Shown: piece by piece, positions 7,651 to 13,041 of the stretch
Position numbering within the stretch: the stretch's first letter is position 1
How the letters are laid out: every line of letters begins with the position of its first letter
NCBI GenBank assembly: GCA_016550405.1
Contig: JABXGX010000129.1
Location: forward strand, 1-17,453
Source: an archaeon
GTDB lineage: Archaea > Asgardarchaeota > Hermodarchaeia > Hermodarchaeales > Hermodarchaeaceae
DNA: 17,453 bases
Direction: 5' to 3'
Notes under the pieces: model-generated
Told to the model about the DNA's origin: nothing
Seen by the model: only the letters and a program-made list of their open reading frames with translations
Database searches by the model: none
Translations under genes and position numbers: made by a program

Positions 7651-7679
7651 TTTTATAGGGATTGCATTGGATATCCCTA
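7651..7679 (+). promoter_or_regulatory. TATA box overlapped by an inverted repeat, upstream of aIF1
   Basis: TTTTATA (7651-7657) is a good archaeal TATA box about 50 bases before the aIF1 ATG. Overlapping its 3' edge is TAGGGAT (7656-7662), with its exact reverse complement ATCCCTA at 7673-7679 after a 10-base spacer. A protein bound there would block TBP or polymerase, so it looks like a repressor site. The regulator is unknown. Confidence 0.45.
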
Positions 7680-7704
7680 ACACCATAACTCTCTGAGGTA
7701 AATA

Positions 7705-8013
7705 ATGTCAGAAATTTGTCCTATTTGCAGTTTGCCTAAAGATATTTGTCGCTGCCAAGAATTGGCAAAGACTGAGCAACGAATTAAAGTAAGCGTTGAA
7801 AGACGAAAATGGGGACGAGAAGTCACCCTTATTGAAGGCATTAACAGCCGAGAAATCTCACTATCTGAACTAGTCACAAAACTCAAAATGAAATGTGCCT
7901 GCGGAGGTAGTGCAAAAGAAGGGGTCATCGTCCTTCAGGGAGACCACCGTCATCATATTAAAAACGTATTAAGCGACCTTGGATTTCCCGCGGATAACGT
8001 CGACATCGCTTAG
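7705..8013 (+). CDS. sui1: Translation initiation factor aIF1 (SUI1 family)
   Basis: A 102-residue protein matching archaeal aIF1 throughout. The N-terminal zinc knuckle is CPICSLPKDICRC (5-17), followed by the SUI1 beta-alpha-beta fold with RIKVSVERRKWGREVTLIEG, the basic loop KMKCACGGSAKEG, and QGDHRHHIKNVLSDLGFP. aIF1 binds the small ribosomal subunit near the P site and controls start-codon selection, releasing wrongly paired initiators. The ATG start has GAGGT (7695-7699) at ideal spacing. It has its own TATA element (7651) and is followed by two dyads and the tRNA-His promoter. Length and motifs are normal. Confidence 0.95.
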   Translation: MSEICPICSLPKDICRCQELAKTEQRIKVSVERRKWGREVTLIEGINSREISLSELVTKLKMKCACGGSAKEGVIVLQGDHRHHIKNVLSDLGFPADNVDIA

Positions 8014-8034
8014 CGTTGCAAATCTCTTAGCTAG

Positions 8035-8092
8035 TCTTGACAAGATCCTTAGTTTGCCATTGGCAAACAAAAAAGAGGGGACGGTATAAACC
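8035..8092 (+). promoter_or_regulatory. Promoter region of tRNA-His/hisS: two dyads and a TATA box
   Basis: After the aIF1 stop come TCTTG-a-CAAGA (8035-8045) and the perfect palindrome GTTTGCCA-t-TGGCAAAC (8052-8068), then GGTATAAACC with the core TATAAA at 8085-8090. Transcription would start near 8110-8115, leaving about 60 bases of leader before the tRNA. The longer palindrome ends 16 bases before the TATA core, a position for an activator, or it could form a hairpin ending the aIF1 transcript, although an A-run rather than a T-run follows. Confidence 0.5.
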
Positions 8093-8158
8093 AAGTTTTC
8101 AATTCTTCAAGACAGATAGGAAACCTTTTTGTGGAAGCACTCGGTTCAACAATTCTCC

Positions 8159-8179
8159 GTGCCGGGGCACCGTGCCGGG
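8159..8179 (+). repeat. Direct repeat duplicating the tRNA-His acceptor strand
   Basis: GTGCCGGG occurs at 8159-8166 and again at 8172-8179, where it forms bases -2 to 6 of the tRNA. The first copy is also half of the palindrome GTGCCGGGGCAC. Both copies can pair with CCCGGCAC at 8319-8326. Only the second is followed by the conserved T8, so the first is a decoy or leader element. Confidence 0.6.
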
Positions 8180-8181
8180 AT

Positions 8182-8211
8182 TAAGCTGGTGAATACTTAC
8201 CAGCTCCCGAA
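8182..8211 (+). other. Putative tRNA intron 1 (between bases 8 and 9)
   Basis: The 30-base insert contains the hairpin AGCTGGT (8184-8190)/ACCAGCT (8199-8205). Exon bases CGGG (8176-8179) pair with intron CCCG (8206-8209) as a four-base-pair central helix, leaving bulges ATTA (8180-8183) and AAG (8210-8212). Cutting after the second base of each bulge joins T8 to G9. This is nearly a canonical bulge-helix-bulge, except that one bulge has four bases. Confidence 0.6.
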
Positions 8212-8225
8212 GGTGTAAACTGGTA

Positions 8226-8245
8226 TTTACCCAGGCGCAATGGTA
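8226..8245 (+). other. Putative tRNA intron 2 (D loop), ends ambiguous
   Basis: TGGTA at 8221-8225 is repeated at 8241-8245, so removal of any 20-base window sliding across the repeat gives the same mature D loop with G18 G19 and A21. I could not build a canonical bulge-helix-bulge. CTGG (8220-8223)/CCAG (8231-8234) and CAATG (8238-8242)/CATTG (8247-8251) place the cut sites in loops. The need for removal is clear from the tRNA fold; the mechanism is not. Confidence 0.45.
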
Positions 8246-8261
8246 GCATTGAAGCCTGTGG

Positions 8262-8290
8262 AATCCCATTAGTCCGGATGGGATGCAGAA
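8262..8290 (+). other. tRNA intron 3, canonical 37/38 position
   Basis: This 29-base insert has a textbook archaeal bulge-helix-bulge. Exon CTGT (8256-8259) pairs with intron GCAG (8285-8288) as the central helix (one G-U). The bulges are GG|A (8260-8262) and AA|A (8289-8291), and the inner stem is ATCCCAT (8263-8269)/ATGGGAT (8278-8284). Cutting after the second bulge base on each side gives a 7-base anticodon loop. Confidence 0.85.
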
Positions 8291-8328
8291 AGCTTTAGGT
8301 CGGGGTTCGAATCCCTGTCCCGGCACCA

Positions 8329-8349
8329 TTTTTCAATCCCAACGGGGAT
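8329..8349 (+). terminator. T5 run and small hairpin between tRNA-His and hisS
   Basis: TTTTT (8329-8333) directly follows the encoded CCA, as in archaeal oligo-T terminators. It is followed by ATCCC (8336-8340)-AACG-GGGAT (8345-8349), a five-base-pair stem with a four-base loop. No clear TATA box precedes hisS, so part of the transcripts may read through into it. Partial termination is a guess. Confidence 0.3.
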
Positions 8350-8382
8350 AATAGTGGTAAAATCGAATGTGGGCTGATATAA

Positions 8383-9867
8383 ATGAAGCGCGGAAAAGAG
8401 CTAGCTGTAGGCGGGTTTCGCGATTATTATCCAGATCTTTACCAGAAAATCGATAGAATATTGCGCGCCTTTCGGGAAGTCCCCAAGCTATTCGGGTATA
8501 TCGAGTATGAATGTCCCACAGTTGAACCCGCGGAATTGTACGAGTTGAAATCGGGGCCTTCCCTTGTTGAAGAAACCTTCAAAGTCACTGACCGGAAGAA
8601 ACGTCGACTTGTATTACGGCCAGAAACTACTCCATCACTTGCTAGGATGCTGGCAGCTCAGCAGCAATATTATCCGCGCCCCATCCGATGGTTTTCTATC
8701 TCTCGTGTATTTCGAGACGAAACTCTCCAACGAGGACGTGTCAAAGAATTTTGGCAATTAAACGTTGACATACTGGGTACTGAGGACATCTCCGCTGATG
8801 CTGAAGTAATTAATGTTCTTGCAGCCATCATCTTAAGCTTAAACTTCGCACCTAAAGACTTTGTAATTCGAATTAATGATCGCCGACTCATCCAAAGTTT
8901 CATTGAATCCTTAGGCTTAACCAATTATGTTGAGATTATTCGAGTATTAGATCGCCGAGAAAAACTCCTGCAAGAAACTCTCATTATCAAGCTTACAGAG
9001 ACTGGTACTCCACCCAAAAAGGCAGAAGAAATTGCACTCAAACTCCGTCATTTCTTTGTTGGAAAGCAGAAACGGATACCCAAACTCCCTCACAAAAAGC
9101 AGATTGAGGAATTGAAAACTCAACTCCCTGACCTCCAACGAGACGCACTAATCAAAACCTTACGTGATGCAGGTGTCCCCCAGGACGCAGCCAAACAACT
9201 CACCGATTTCTCTGCAATTCGAGGAACACCCAAAGAGTTCCTTGAAAGAATGAATGAAGTACAACTAGATGAAGCTACAAAGAAATCCCTCGACCCCCTT
9301 AATGAGCTAGCTGAGCAATTGGAGGATTTGGGATTAACTGAAGTTTGCGAATTCGATGCCGGAATTGCCCGAGGTCTTGATTACTATACGGGAATTGTTT
9401 TTGAAGCTTGGGACCGGAGTAGTGAATTACCTCGTGCAGTTGCAGGAGGAGGACGTTATGACGACCTTGTGGGCATTCTTGATGGACAGCGTTTACCAGG
9501 TACTGGATTCGGTTTTGGTGAGACTGTGATTTTAGAGCTTGCCGAAGAAATGGGCCTAATTCCTCCACCTCCTCCACCTGCGGATATTTATCTCGCTCCT
9601 GTCTCTAAGAAGCAACTAAGCGTTTGTCGGGAAATTGCCACACAGCTTCGGGCCGCAGGAATCCGAACCATTTTCAATGGGTTCCCCTGGTCCTTGTCTA
9701 AGTTACTCGATGATGCTAGCAAAAGACAGGTACCCTTTACTGCAATTGTCGGACCTCGCGAGATCATTCAGAAATCAGTTAATGTCCGGAATATGAAAAG
9801 TGGGAAAGAACAAGTTGTAAAAATACGCGATCTTCCTGATTATATCAAAACAAGCTTAGATTCCTAA
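8383..9867 (+). CDS. hisS: Histidyl-tRNA synthetase, archaeal type
   Basis: A 494-residue class II synthetase that charges tRNA-His. It opens with GGFRDYYP (10-17). Motif 2 is RWFSISRVFRDETLQRGR..EFWQLNVDILG (102-132), with the archaeal-style NVDI ending. The HisRS-specific loop RGLDYYTGIVFE is at 330-341 with its catalytic Arg330, and GGGRYDDLV at 355-363. An insertion domain spans about 190-310, and an anticodon-binding domain follows residue 400 after a Pro-rich linker. Motif 3 (GTGFGFGETVIL, 373-384) lacks the usual Arg after the Gly-Glu, which I believe occurs in some archaeal HisRS proteins. The length is longer than bacterial HisRS (about 420) because of the insertion. The ATG has no clear Shine-Dalgarno. 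It follows its cognate tRNA by 54 bases and probably shares its promoter. Confidence 0.94.
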   Translation: MKRGKELAVGGFRDYYPDLYQKIDRILRAFREVPKLFGYIEYECPTVEPAELYELKSGPSLVEETFKVTDRKKRRLVLRPETTPSLARMLAAQQQYYPRPIRWFSISRVFRDETLQRGRVKEFWQLNVDILGTEDISADAEVINVLAAIILSLNFAPKDFVIRINDRRLIQSFIESLGLTNYVEIIRVLDRREKLLQETLIIKLTETGTPPKKAEEIALKLRHFFVGKQKRIPKLPHKKQIEELKTQLPDLQRDALIKTLRDAGVPQDAAKQLTDFSAIRGTPKEFLERMNEVQLDEATKKSLDPLNELAEQLEDLGLTEVCEFDAGIARGLDYYTGIVFEAWDRSSELPRAVAGGGRYDDLVGILDGQRLPGTGFGFGETVILELAEEMGLIPPPPPPADIYLAPVSKKQLSVCREIATQLRAAGIRTIFNGFPWSLSKLLDDASKRQVPFTAIVGPREIIQKSVNVRNMKSGKEQVVKIRDLPDYIKTSLDS

Positions 9868-9901
9868 ATTTAAGCCAAACAATAAGTCCCTTTTCGCGTG
9901 A

Positions 9902-9954
9902 CTCTTCCTTATTGAAGAGAAGTACTTTAATATTGGTAGGATATTTTATCCTAC
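9902..9954 (+). promoter_or_regulatory. Promoter with TATA box flanked by two dyads (operator candidate)
   Basis: CTCTTC (9902-9907)/GAAGAG (9914-9919) is a dyad with a 6-base centre. Next is CTTTAATAT (9924-9932), a TATA-like box, then the perfect 19-base inverted repeat GTAGGATA-TTT-TATCCTAC (9936-9954). A ribosome site GAGG (9955-9958) and the ATG at 9968 follow. The second repeat covers the expected transcription start, a standard repressor position. The last gene of the operon, a DUF4443 winged-helix protein, is the obvious candidate to bind it. Confidence 0.6.
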
Positions 9955-9967
9955 GAGGTTGCTGGAG

Positions 9968-10486
9968 ATGAAAAACCACCTCTTCCTTGGATTACTAATC
10001 CTGTCGACTCTTAGCATCTTAATCACTCCAAATGCTTCCGATTACCCCCAAGCCATGGTCACAATCCATGGAAGTCTTGCTATAGATATCGAGTTGACAA
10101 TCGACTATGGCAATACAACACAACAATTCTTTTCTGGCCAAGTTGGAGCTACGGTCTTTGATATCCTAAACCAAACTAGCAATGTTACCTTTACCCAATA
10201 CCCCTATGGCAAATTCATCACATCAATTAACGGAATTGAAAACAATGCTAATAATAATGGACGCTATTGGCAATATTGGGTTAATGACGAACTCGCACCC
10301 GTCGCAGCAGATAACTACTTTCTTACAGATGGCGATCAAGTCTTGTGGAAATACCTAGCCCCAGAAACAATCCCCACAACCCCTACAGGTCCGAGTCCGG
10401 AACTCATGCTTGGTCTTGGTTTAATTATTTTTATCGGTGTTGTTACGGTTATCGCAGCCTCAATTATCTATCTAAAGATTCGGTGA
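9968..10486 (+). CDS. DUF4430 surface protein with signal peptide and C-terminal TM anchor
   Basis: The protein is 172 residues from the ATG at 9968. GAGG lies 9 bases upstream, whereas the in-frame TTG at 9959 abuts it. A signal peptide covers about residues 1-24 (KNHLFLGLLILSTLSIL). The DUF4430 domain has GATVFDILNQ (60-69), GKFITSINGI, and the signature YWQYWVNDELAPVAADNY (100-117) followed by DGDQVLWKY. A Pro/Thr linker precedes a TM helix at about 147-168, leaving KIR inside. DUF4430 is the fold of the transcobalamin C-terminal beta domain and often accompanies ECF transporters, so an external ligand-capturing role beside the S component at 11223 is plausible. The ligand is not shown. 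The stop overlaps a possible GTG start of the next gene. Confidence 0.85.
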   Translation: MKNHLFLGLLILSTLSILITPNASDYPQAMVTIHGSLAIDIELTIDYGNTTQQFFSGQVGATVFDILNQTSNVTFTQYPYGKFITSINGIENNANNNGRYWQYWVNDELAPVAADNYFLTDGDQVLWKYLAPETIPTTPTGPSPELMLGLGLIIFIGVVTVIAASIIYLKIR

Positions 10487-10500
10487 ACCTGTCTTTGAGA

Positions 10501-11217
10501 ATGAAATCACTCTTTGGAATTAGTTTCATATTTTCCCTAACGGTAATTTTGTTGTGGATTCAACCAGCAACAGCACAGAACCTGTCGTATGCACCAGGGT
10601 TATATCCGACAGCCTTCCATACGCAAAAACTTCATTGGCGCATCAACAATGTGACCGATGAAGCCGTTGAATTTGGTTATGGTTCAGGCAATTTCTGGCA
10701 AGCAAAAGCCGGTCAAACGATAATCTTTGAAATCCAAGAAGTCATCAATGATGAATTGCACGGCCTATTTACAATCGGCAACTTGACGATTCCCGCAAAT
10801 GATTCACGAATCGCGGCAGAAATCGTTTTCAGCATTTGGCCCTGGTTTCCAGGTCTAGTATCTCATCTTGATTGGGATACAGTTGATCAGTCAGCCACAG
10901 ATTCGGCAGCCAGCTTCTATATGAATGGGAGTCTAATCATCGAGGCTACATCTACAACTAAGACCTATGAATACCAGCAGGGTCCTTGGGGAAACCAGAA
11001 TACGACTCTCACCTACGATTTGGGAACTGGAATTTTACTTTCCGCATACACAGAGTTCTTCTTCCTTAATGACTATCATTTAGGCATCGATTTTCTCCTT
11101 CTCACTCAAAAGCCAACCACCCTCACGACCCTTCTCTTTGTGGCGATTCTGATCGTTATTCTCATCATAATAATCACTAGCTTTGCTATTACAGGAGTAC
11201 GGACCAAAAGGGATTGA
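10501..11217 (+). CDS. Uncharacterised anchored exoprotein in the ECF operon
   Basis: I do not recognise the family. The product (238 residues) has a signal peptide at about 1-26 (MKSLFGISFIFSLTVILLW..ATAQ), a beta-rich, aromatic extracellular domain of about 180 residues (motifs IWPWFPGL, GSLIIEATS, GPWGNQNTTLTYDLGTG), and a C-terminal TM at about 208-230 followed by RTKRD. The domain has only a few potential N-glycosylation sites and no cysteine motif. A GTG at 10483, overlapping the previous stop as GTGA, is an in-frame alternative adding 6 residues; I chose the ATG because it opens directly into the signal peptide. It lies between the DUF4430 protein and the S component, so a second ligand-binding or presenting subunit is likely. 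Confidence 0.75.
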   Translation: MKSLFGISFIFSLTVILLWIQPATAQNLSYAPGLYPTAFHTQKLHWRINNVTDEAVEFGYGSGNFWQAKAGQTIIFEIQEVINDELHGLFTIGNLTIPANDSRIAAEIVFSIWPWFPGLVSHLDWDTVDQSATDSAASFYMNGSLIIEATSTTKTYEYQQGPWGNQNTTLTYDLGTGILLSAYTEFFFLNDYHLGIDFLLLTQKPTTLTTLLFVAILIVILIIIITSFAITGVRTKRD

Positions 11218-11222
11218 TTCGT

Positions 11223-11855
11223 GTGAAAGAAAATGAAGTGGAGTCCTCACCTCTAGATAACGCTATGGCAATCCGTGTAGCTCTAATTGCAATGTTTGCG
11301 GCCTTAGCCATAGGTGGAAATTATGCACTTAGCGCGATTCCCAATGTGGAACTCTCTTCCGTGATGGTATTTCTCAGCGGATTTCTCTTTGGACCTATTA
11401 TTGGGGCACTCGTTGGATTTATTGCCATGGTCATCTACCAGTTCTGGAACCCATGGGGTGCCTTTATCCCACCCATTGGACTAGCTGTAATTGGTTGCAC
11501 CATCTTCTTCGGGATTGTTGGAGGAATCCTAGGAAAAGCTCTCCAAAGACTCGACTATTCAGACCAACGATGGTTTCTTCTTCCAGCCCTCTTTGGTGTC
11601 CTCCTGACTCTATTTTATGATTTAGTAACCAATTTCGCATATAGTCTAAGCTTTGGTGTTCCATTCATCATTGCTCTTATTACCGGACTTCCCTACCTTT
11701 TGATCCATATCATCAGCAATGGACTTTTGTTTGGATTGCTAACTCAACCAGTCACAAAAGCTATTCAGTATCTCCAACTGTTACATTTTCAACCTACAAA
11801 TTATAAAGTAACACCCAAAAAGCAAAGCTACCCAAATGACCAGCAAGAAGGATAA
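11223..11855 (+). CDS. ECF transporter S component (substrate-binding membrane subunit)
   Basis: A 210-residue membrane protein with about six hydrophobic helices. It shows typical S-component features: the small-residue first helix RVALIAMFAALAIGGNYALS, then IPNVELSSVMVFLSGFLFGP and IIGALVGFIAMVIYQFWNPWG. S components bind a vitamin or metal and dock onto a shared EcfT/EcfA energising module; no EcfA or EcfT gene is in the window, so a group II arrangement with a distant module is implied. The DUF4430 partner suggests a cobalamin-type ligand, but this is inference. I chose the GTG at 11223, with AAGGGA about 9 bases upstream; the in-frame TTG at 11214, overlapping the previous stop, is possible. 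The regulator starts 8 bases after its stop. Confidence 0.82.
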   Translation: MKENEVESSPLDNAMAIRVALIAMFAALAIGGNYALSAIPNVELSSVMVFLSGFLFGPIIGALVGFIAMVIYQFWNPWGAFIPPIGLAVIGCTIFFGIVGGILGKALQRLDYSDQRWFLLPALFGVLLTLFYDLVTNFAYSLSFGVPFIIALITGLPYLLIHIISNGLLFGLLTQPVTKAIQYLQLLHFQPTNYKVTPKKQSYPNDQQEG

Positions 11856-11863
11856 AACGTCAA

Positions 11864-12490
11864 ATGAAACTAACTCAACTTCTGAACACAGATCTCCGCC
11901 CTGGACCTCCCACACAGTACCATCCATGGCACCTTCTTGCAGCATTTTACAATTTTTGCCAAAGTAACTCTCCTATTGGTCGATATCAACTTGGTTCGAA
12001 CCTTGGGCTGGGTGGTGGAAGTATTCGTTCTCTTATTCGATTTCTACGAAATCAAAGACTCATTGAGCCAGTCAAGCGAGAAGGGCACCGGCTATCGCCT
12101 CTTGGTAAACATTACTGCCAAGAACTTACACAAATCCTAGTTAAACTCATTGAGCTTCCAGAGAATGAGTTTACCATTGATGTGTACAACTATGGTTGCC
12201 ACCTCCGCCAATTGGCCCCTTTTGTCACAGATGGTATACTCCAGCGAGATGCGGCTATGCAAGCCGGGGCAAGTGGTGCAACGACCTTCATCCAAGATTC
12301 AGAACCCTCCACACTAATCATGGCAAAAGATCATCGAATAAAAAAAGGCGACCTTAAAACCGTCCTTGAACACTTCGATGTCAAAATGGGTGACGTATTG
12401 ATAATCGGATCAGGACCAAACACTATTTCTGCACAACTCGGCGCATTTGCAGCAACATTAACGCTACTTGAGAAAAAGGATGAACTCTAA
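11864..12490 (+). CDS. DUF4443 winged-helix transcriptional regulator
   Basis: A 208-residue two-domain protein. Residues about 22-85 form a winged helix (HLLAAFYNFCQ..SPIGRYQLGSNLGLGGGSIRSLIRFLRNQRLIEPV, wing at HRLSPLGKHY). Residues about 95-205 match the archaeal DUF4443 ligand domain, with the hallmark RDAAMQAGASGATTF (128-142) and a closing beta/alpha unit DVLIIGSGPNTISAQLGAFAATL. Such proteins are thought to be small-molecule-responsive regulators; the ligand is unknown. As the last gene of the 9968-12490 operon it likely controls the dyads at 9902-9954 in response to the imported compound. Its stop overlaps the convergent GTPase gene by 4 bases. Confidence 0.8.
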   Translation: MKLTQLLNTDLRPGPPTQYHPWHLLAAFYNFCQSNSPIGRYQLGSNLGLGGGSIRSLIRFLRNQRLIEPVKREGHRLSPLGKHYCQELTQILVKLIELPENEFTIDVYNYGCHLRQLAPFVTDGILQRDAAMQAGASGATTFIQDSEPSTLIMAKDHRIKKGDLKTVLEHFDVKMGDVLIIGSGPNTISAQLGAFAATLTLLEKKDEL

Positions 12491-13041
12491 GAAGTTTGGT
12501 TGAGAATTATTCTTGCTAGTTCGGAGAAAGCGAAATCGACATTCGTATCTTCTTTAGCACTTGTTTCCACGAAAACCATCGAGTATTCCTCTGCCTTTTT
12601 CCTGCCTTCTTCTGTTTTCACCTTTTCATCGAGATCTGATTTGTTGGCGATAAGAACCATTGGAACATCCCCGCACCCACGTTTGACTTCATTAACCCAA
12701 TAATCAATTCGTTCGAAAGAATCTGGATTCGTTCGATCATATACCAACAGAACGCCCTTTGCTCCACGATAGTACAACTGGCGAATTGGACCAAATCGCT
12801 CTTGTCCGCCTGTGTCCCACGCTTGTAACCGCAGAACATTCTCTCCAACGACGATGTCTTTGACATGAAATGCGACGCCAATTGTTAAAATATATGTTGG
12901 ATTAAATAAACCCTTTACGTATCTAACTAGTAAGCTGGTCTTTCCAACAGCTGCGTCACCAACGACGACAGCTTTAGCGATGTGAGTATAGGGTCGTTTG
13001 GCTGCAATTGGTTGGGTGGTGCTTTCGGTGGGATTGCTCAT
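12487..13041 (-). CDS. Rab/Ras-like small GTPase
   Basis: A 184-residue protein with all five G motifs: GDAAVGKTS (28-36), the switch I threonine in YILTIGVAF (50-58, Thr53), WDTGGQERFG (75-84), NKSD (133-136) and ETSAK (159-163). TIGVAF and the switch II sequence QERFGPIRQLYYRGAKGVLLVYD are Rab-like. The DTAGQ of Rabs is DTGGQ, with Gln80 in the Ras Gln61 position retained. The C-terminus (LNQTS) has no cysteine, so there is no prenyl anchor. A polar tail of about 20 residues precedes the G domain. Asgard archaea are rich in such GTPases, thought to be regulators of membrane or cytoskeleton. It overlaps the upstream longin gene by ATGA, so the pair is translationally coupled. Confidence 0.93.
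   Translation of the reverse strand: MSNPTESTTQPIAAKRPYTHIAKAVVVGDAAVGKTSLLVRYVKGLFNPTYILTIGVAFHVKDIVVGENVLRLQAWDTGGQERFGPIRQLYYRGAKGVLLVYDRTNPDSFERIDYWVNEVKRGCGDVPMVLIANKSDLDEKVKTEEGRKKAEEYSMVFVETSAKEDTNVDFAFSELARIILNQTS

Larger units (their letters stand above)
8174..8328 (+). tRNA. tRNA-His (anticodon GTG), interrupted by three putative introns, CCA encoded
   Basis: Acceptor strands GCCGGGA (8174-8180) and TCCCGGC (8318-8324) pair fully, followed by A73 and an encoded CCA. The T arm is CGGGG-TTCGAAT-CCCTG (8301-8317), variable loop AGGT. The anticodon stem is GAAGC (8251-8255)/GCTTT (8292-8296) with loop CTGTGGA once a 29-base intron is removed, giving anticodon GTG. Removing inferred inserts of 30 bases (after T8) and 20 bases (in the D loop) restores G9, D stem GTGT/GCAT and loop AAACTGGTA, the arrangement I recall for archaeal tRNA-His, and a mature length of exactly 76. 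The base before G1 is T and the discriminator is A, unlike the usual archaeal G-1:C73. hisS starts 54 bases downstream. Confidence 0.85.

Noticed and set aside
7395..7658. Overlapping plus-strand frame next to rpoP
   Set aside because: An alternative frame of the zinc-rich gene; composition (Arg/Ser/Pro) fits frame-shift shadowing.
8159..8170. Upstream GTGCCGGGGCAC as the true tRNA 5' end
   Set aside because: It would put C at the conserved T8 position and G-U at pair 7:66; the copy at 8174 fits better.
8213..8258. Alternative tRNA reading with D arm GTAA/TTAC and anticodon stem CAGGC/GCCTG
   Set aside because: The stems pair, but the anticodon loop would be 17 bases and about 43 bases would remain as a variable arm; the His(GTG) fold with a canonical intron explains more.
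8099..8329. Minus-strand open frame of 76 codons
   Set aside because: It lies across the tRNA-His gene and its leader; the tRNA fold explains the sequence.
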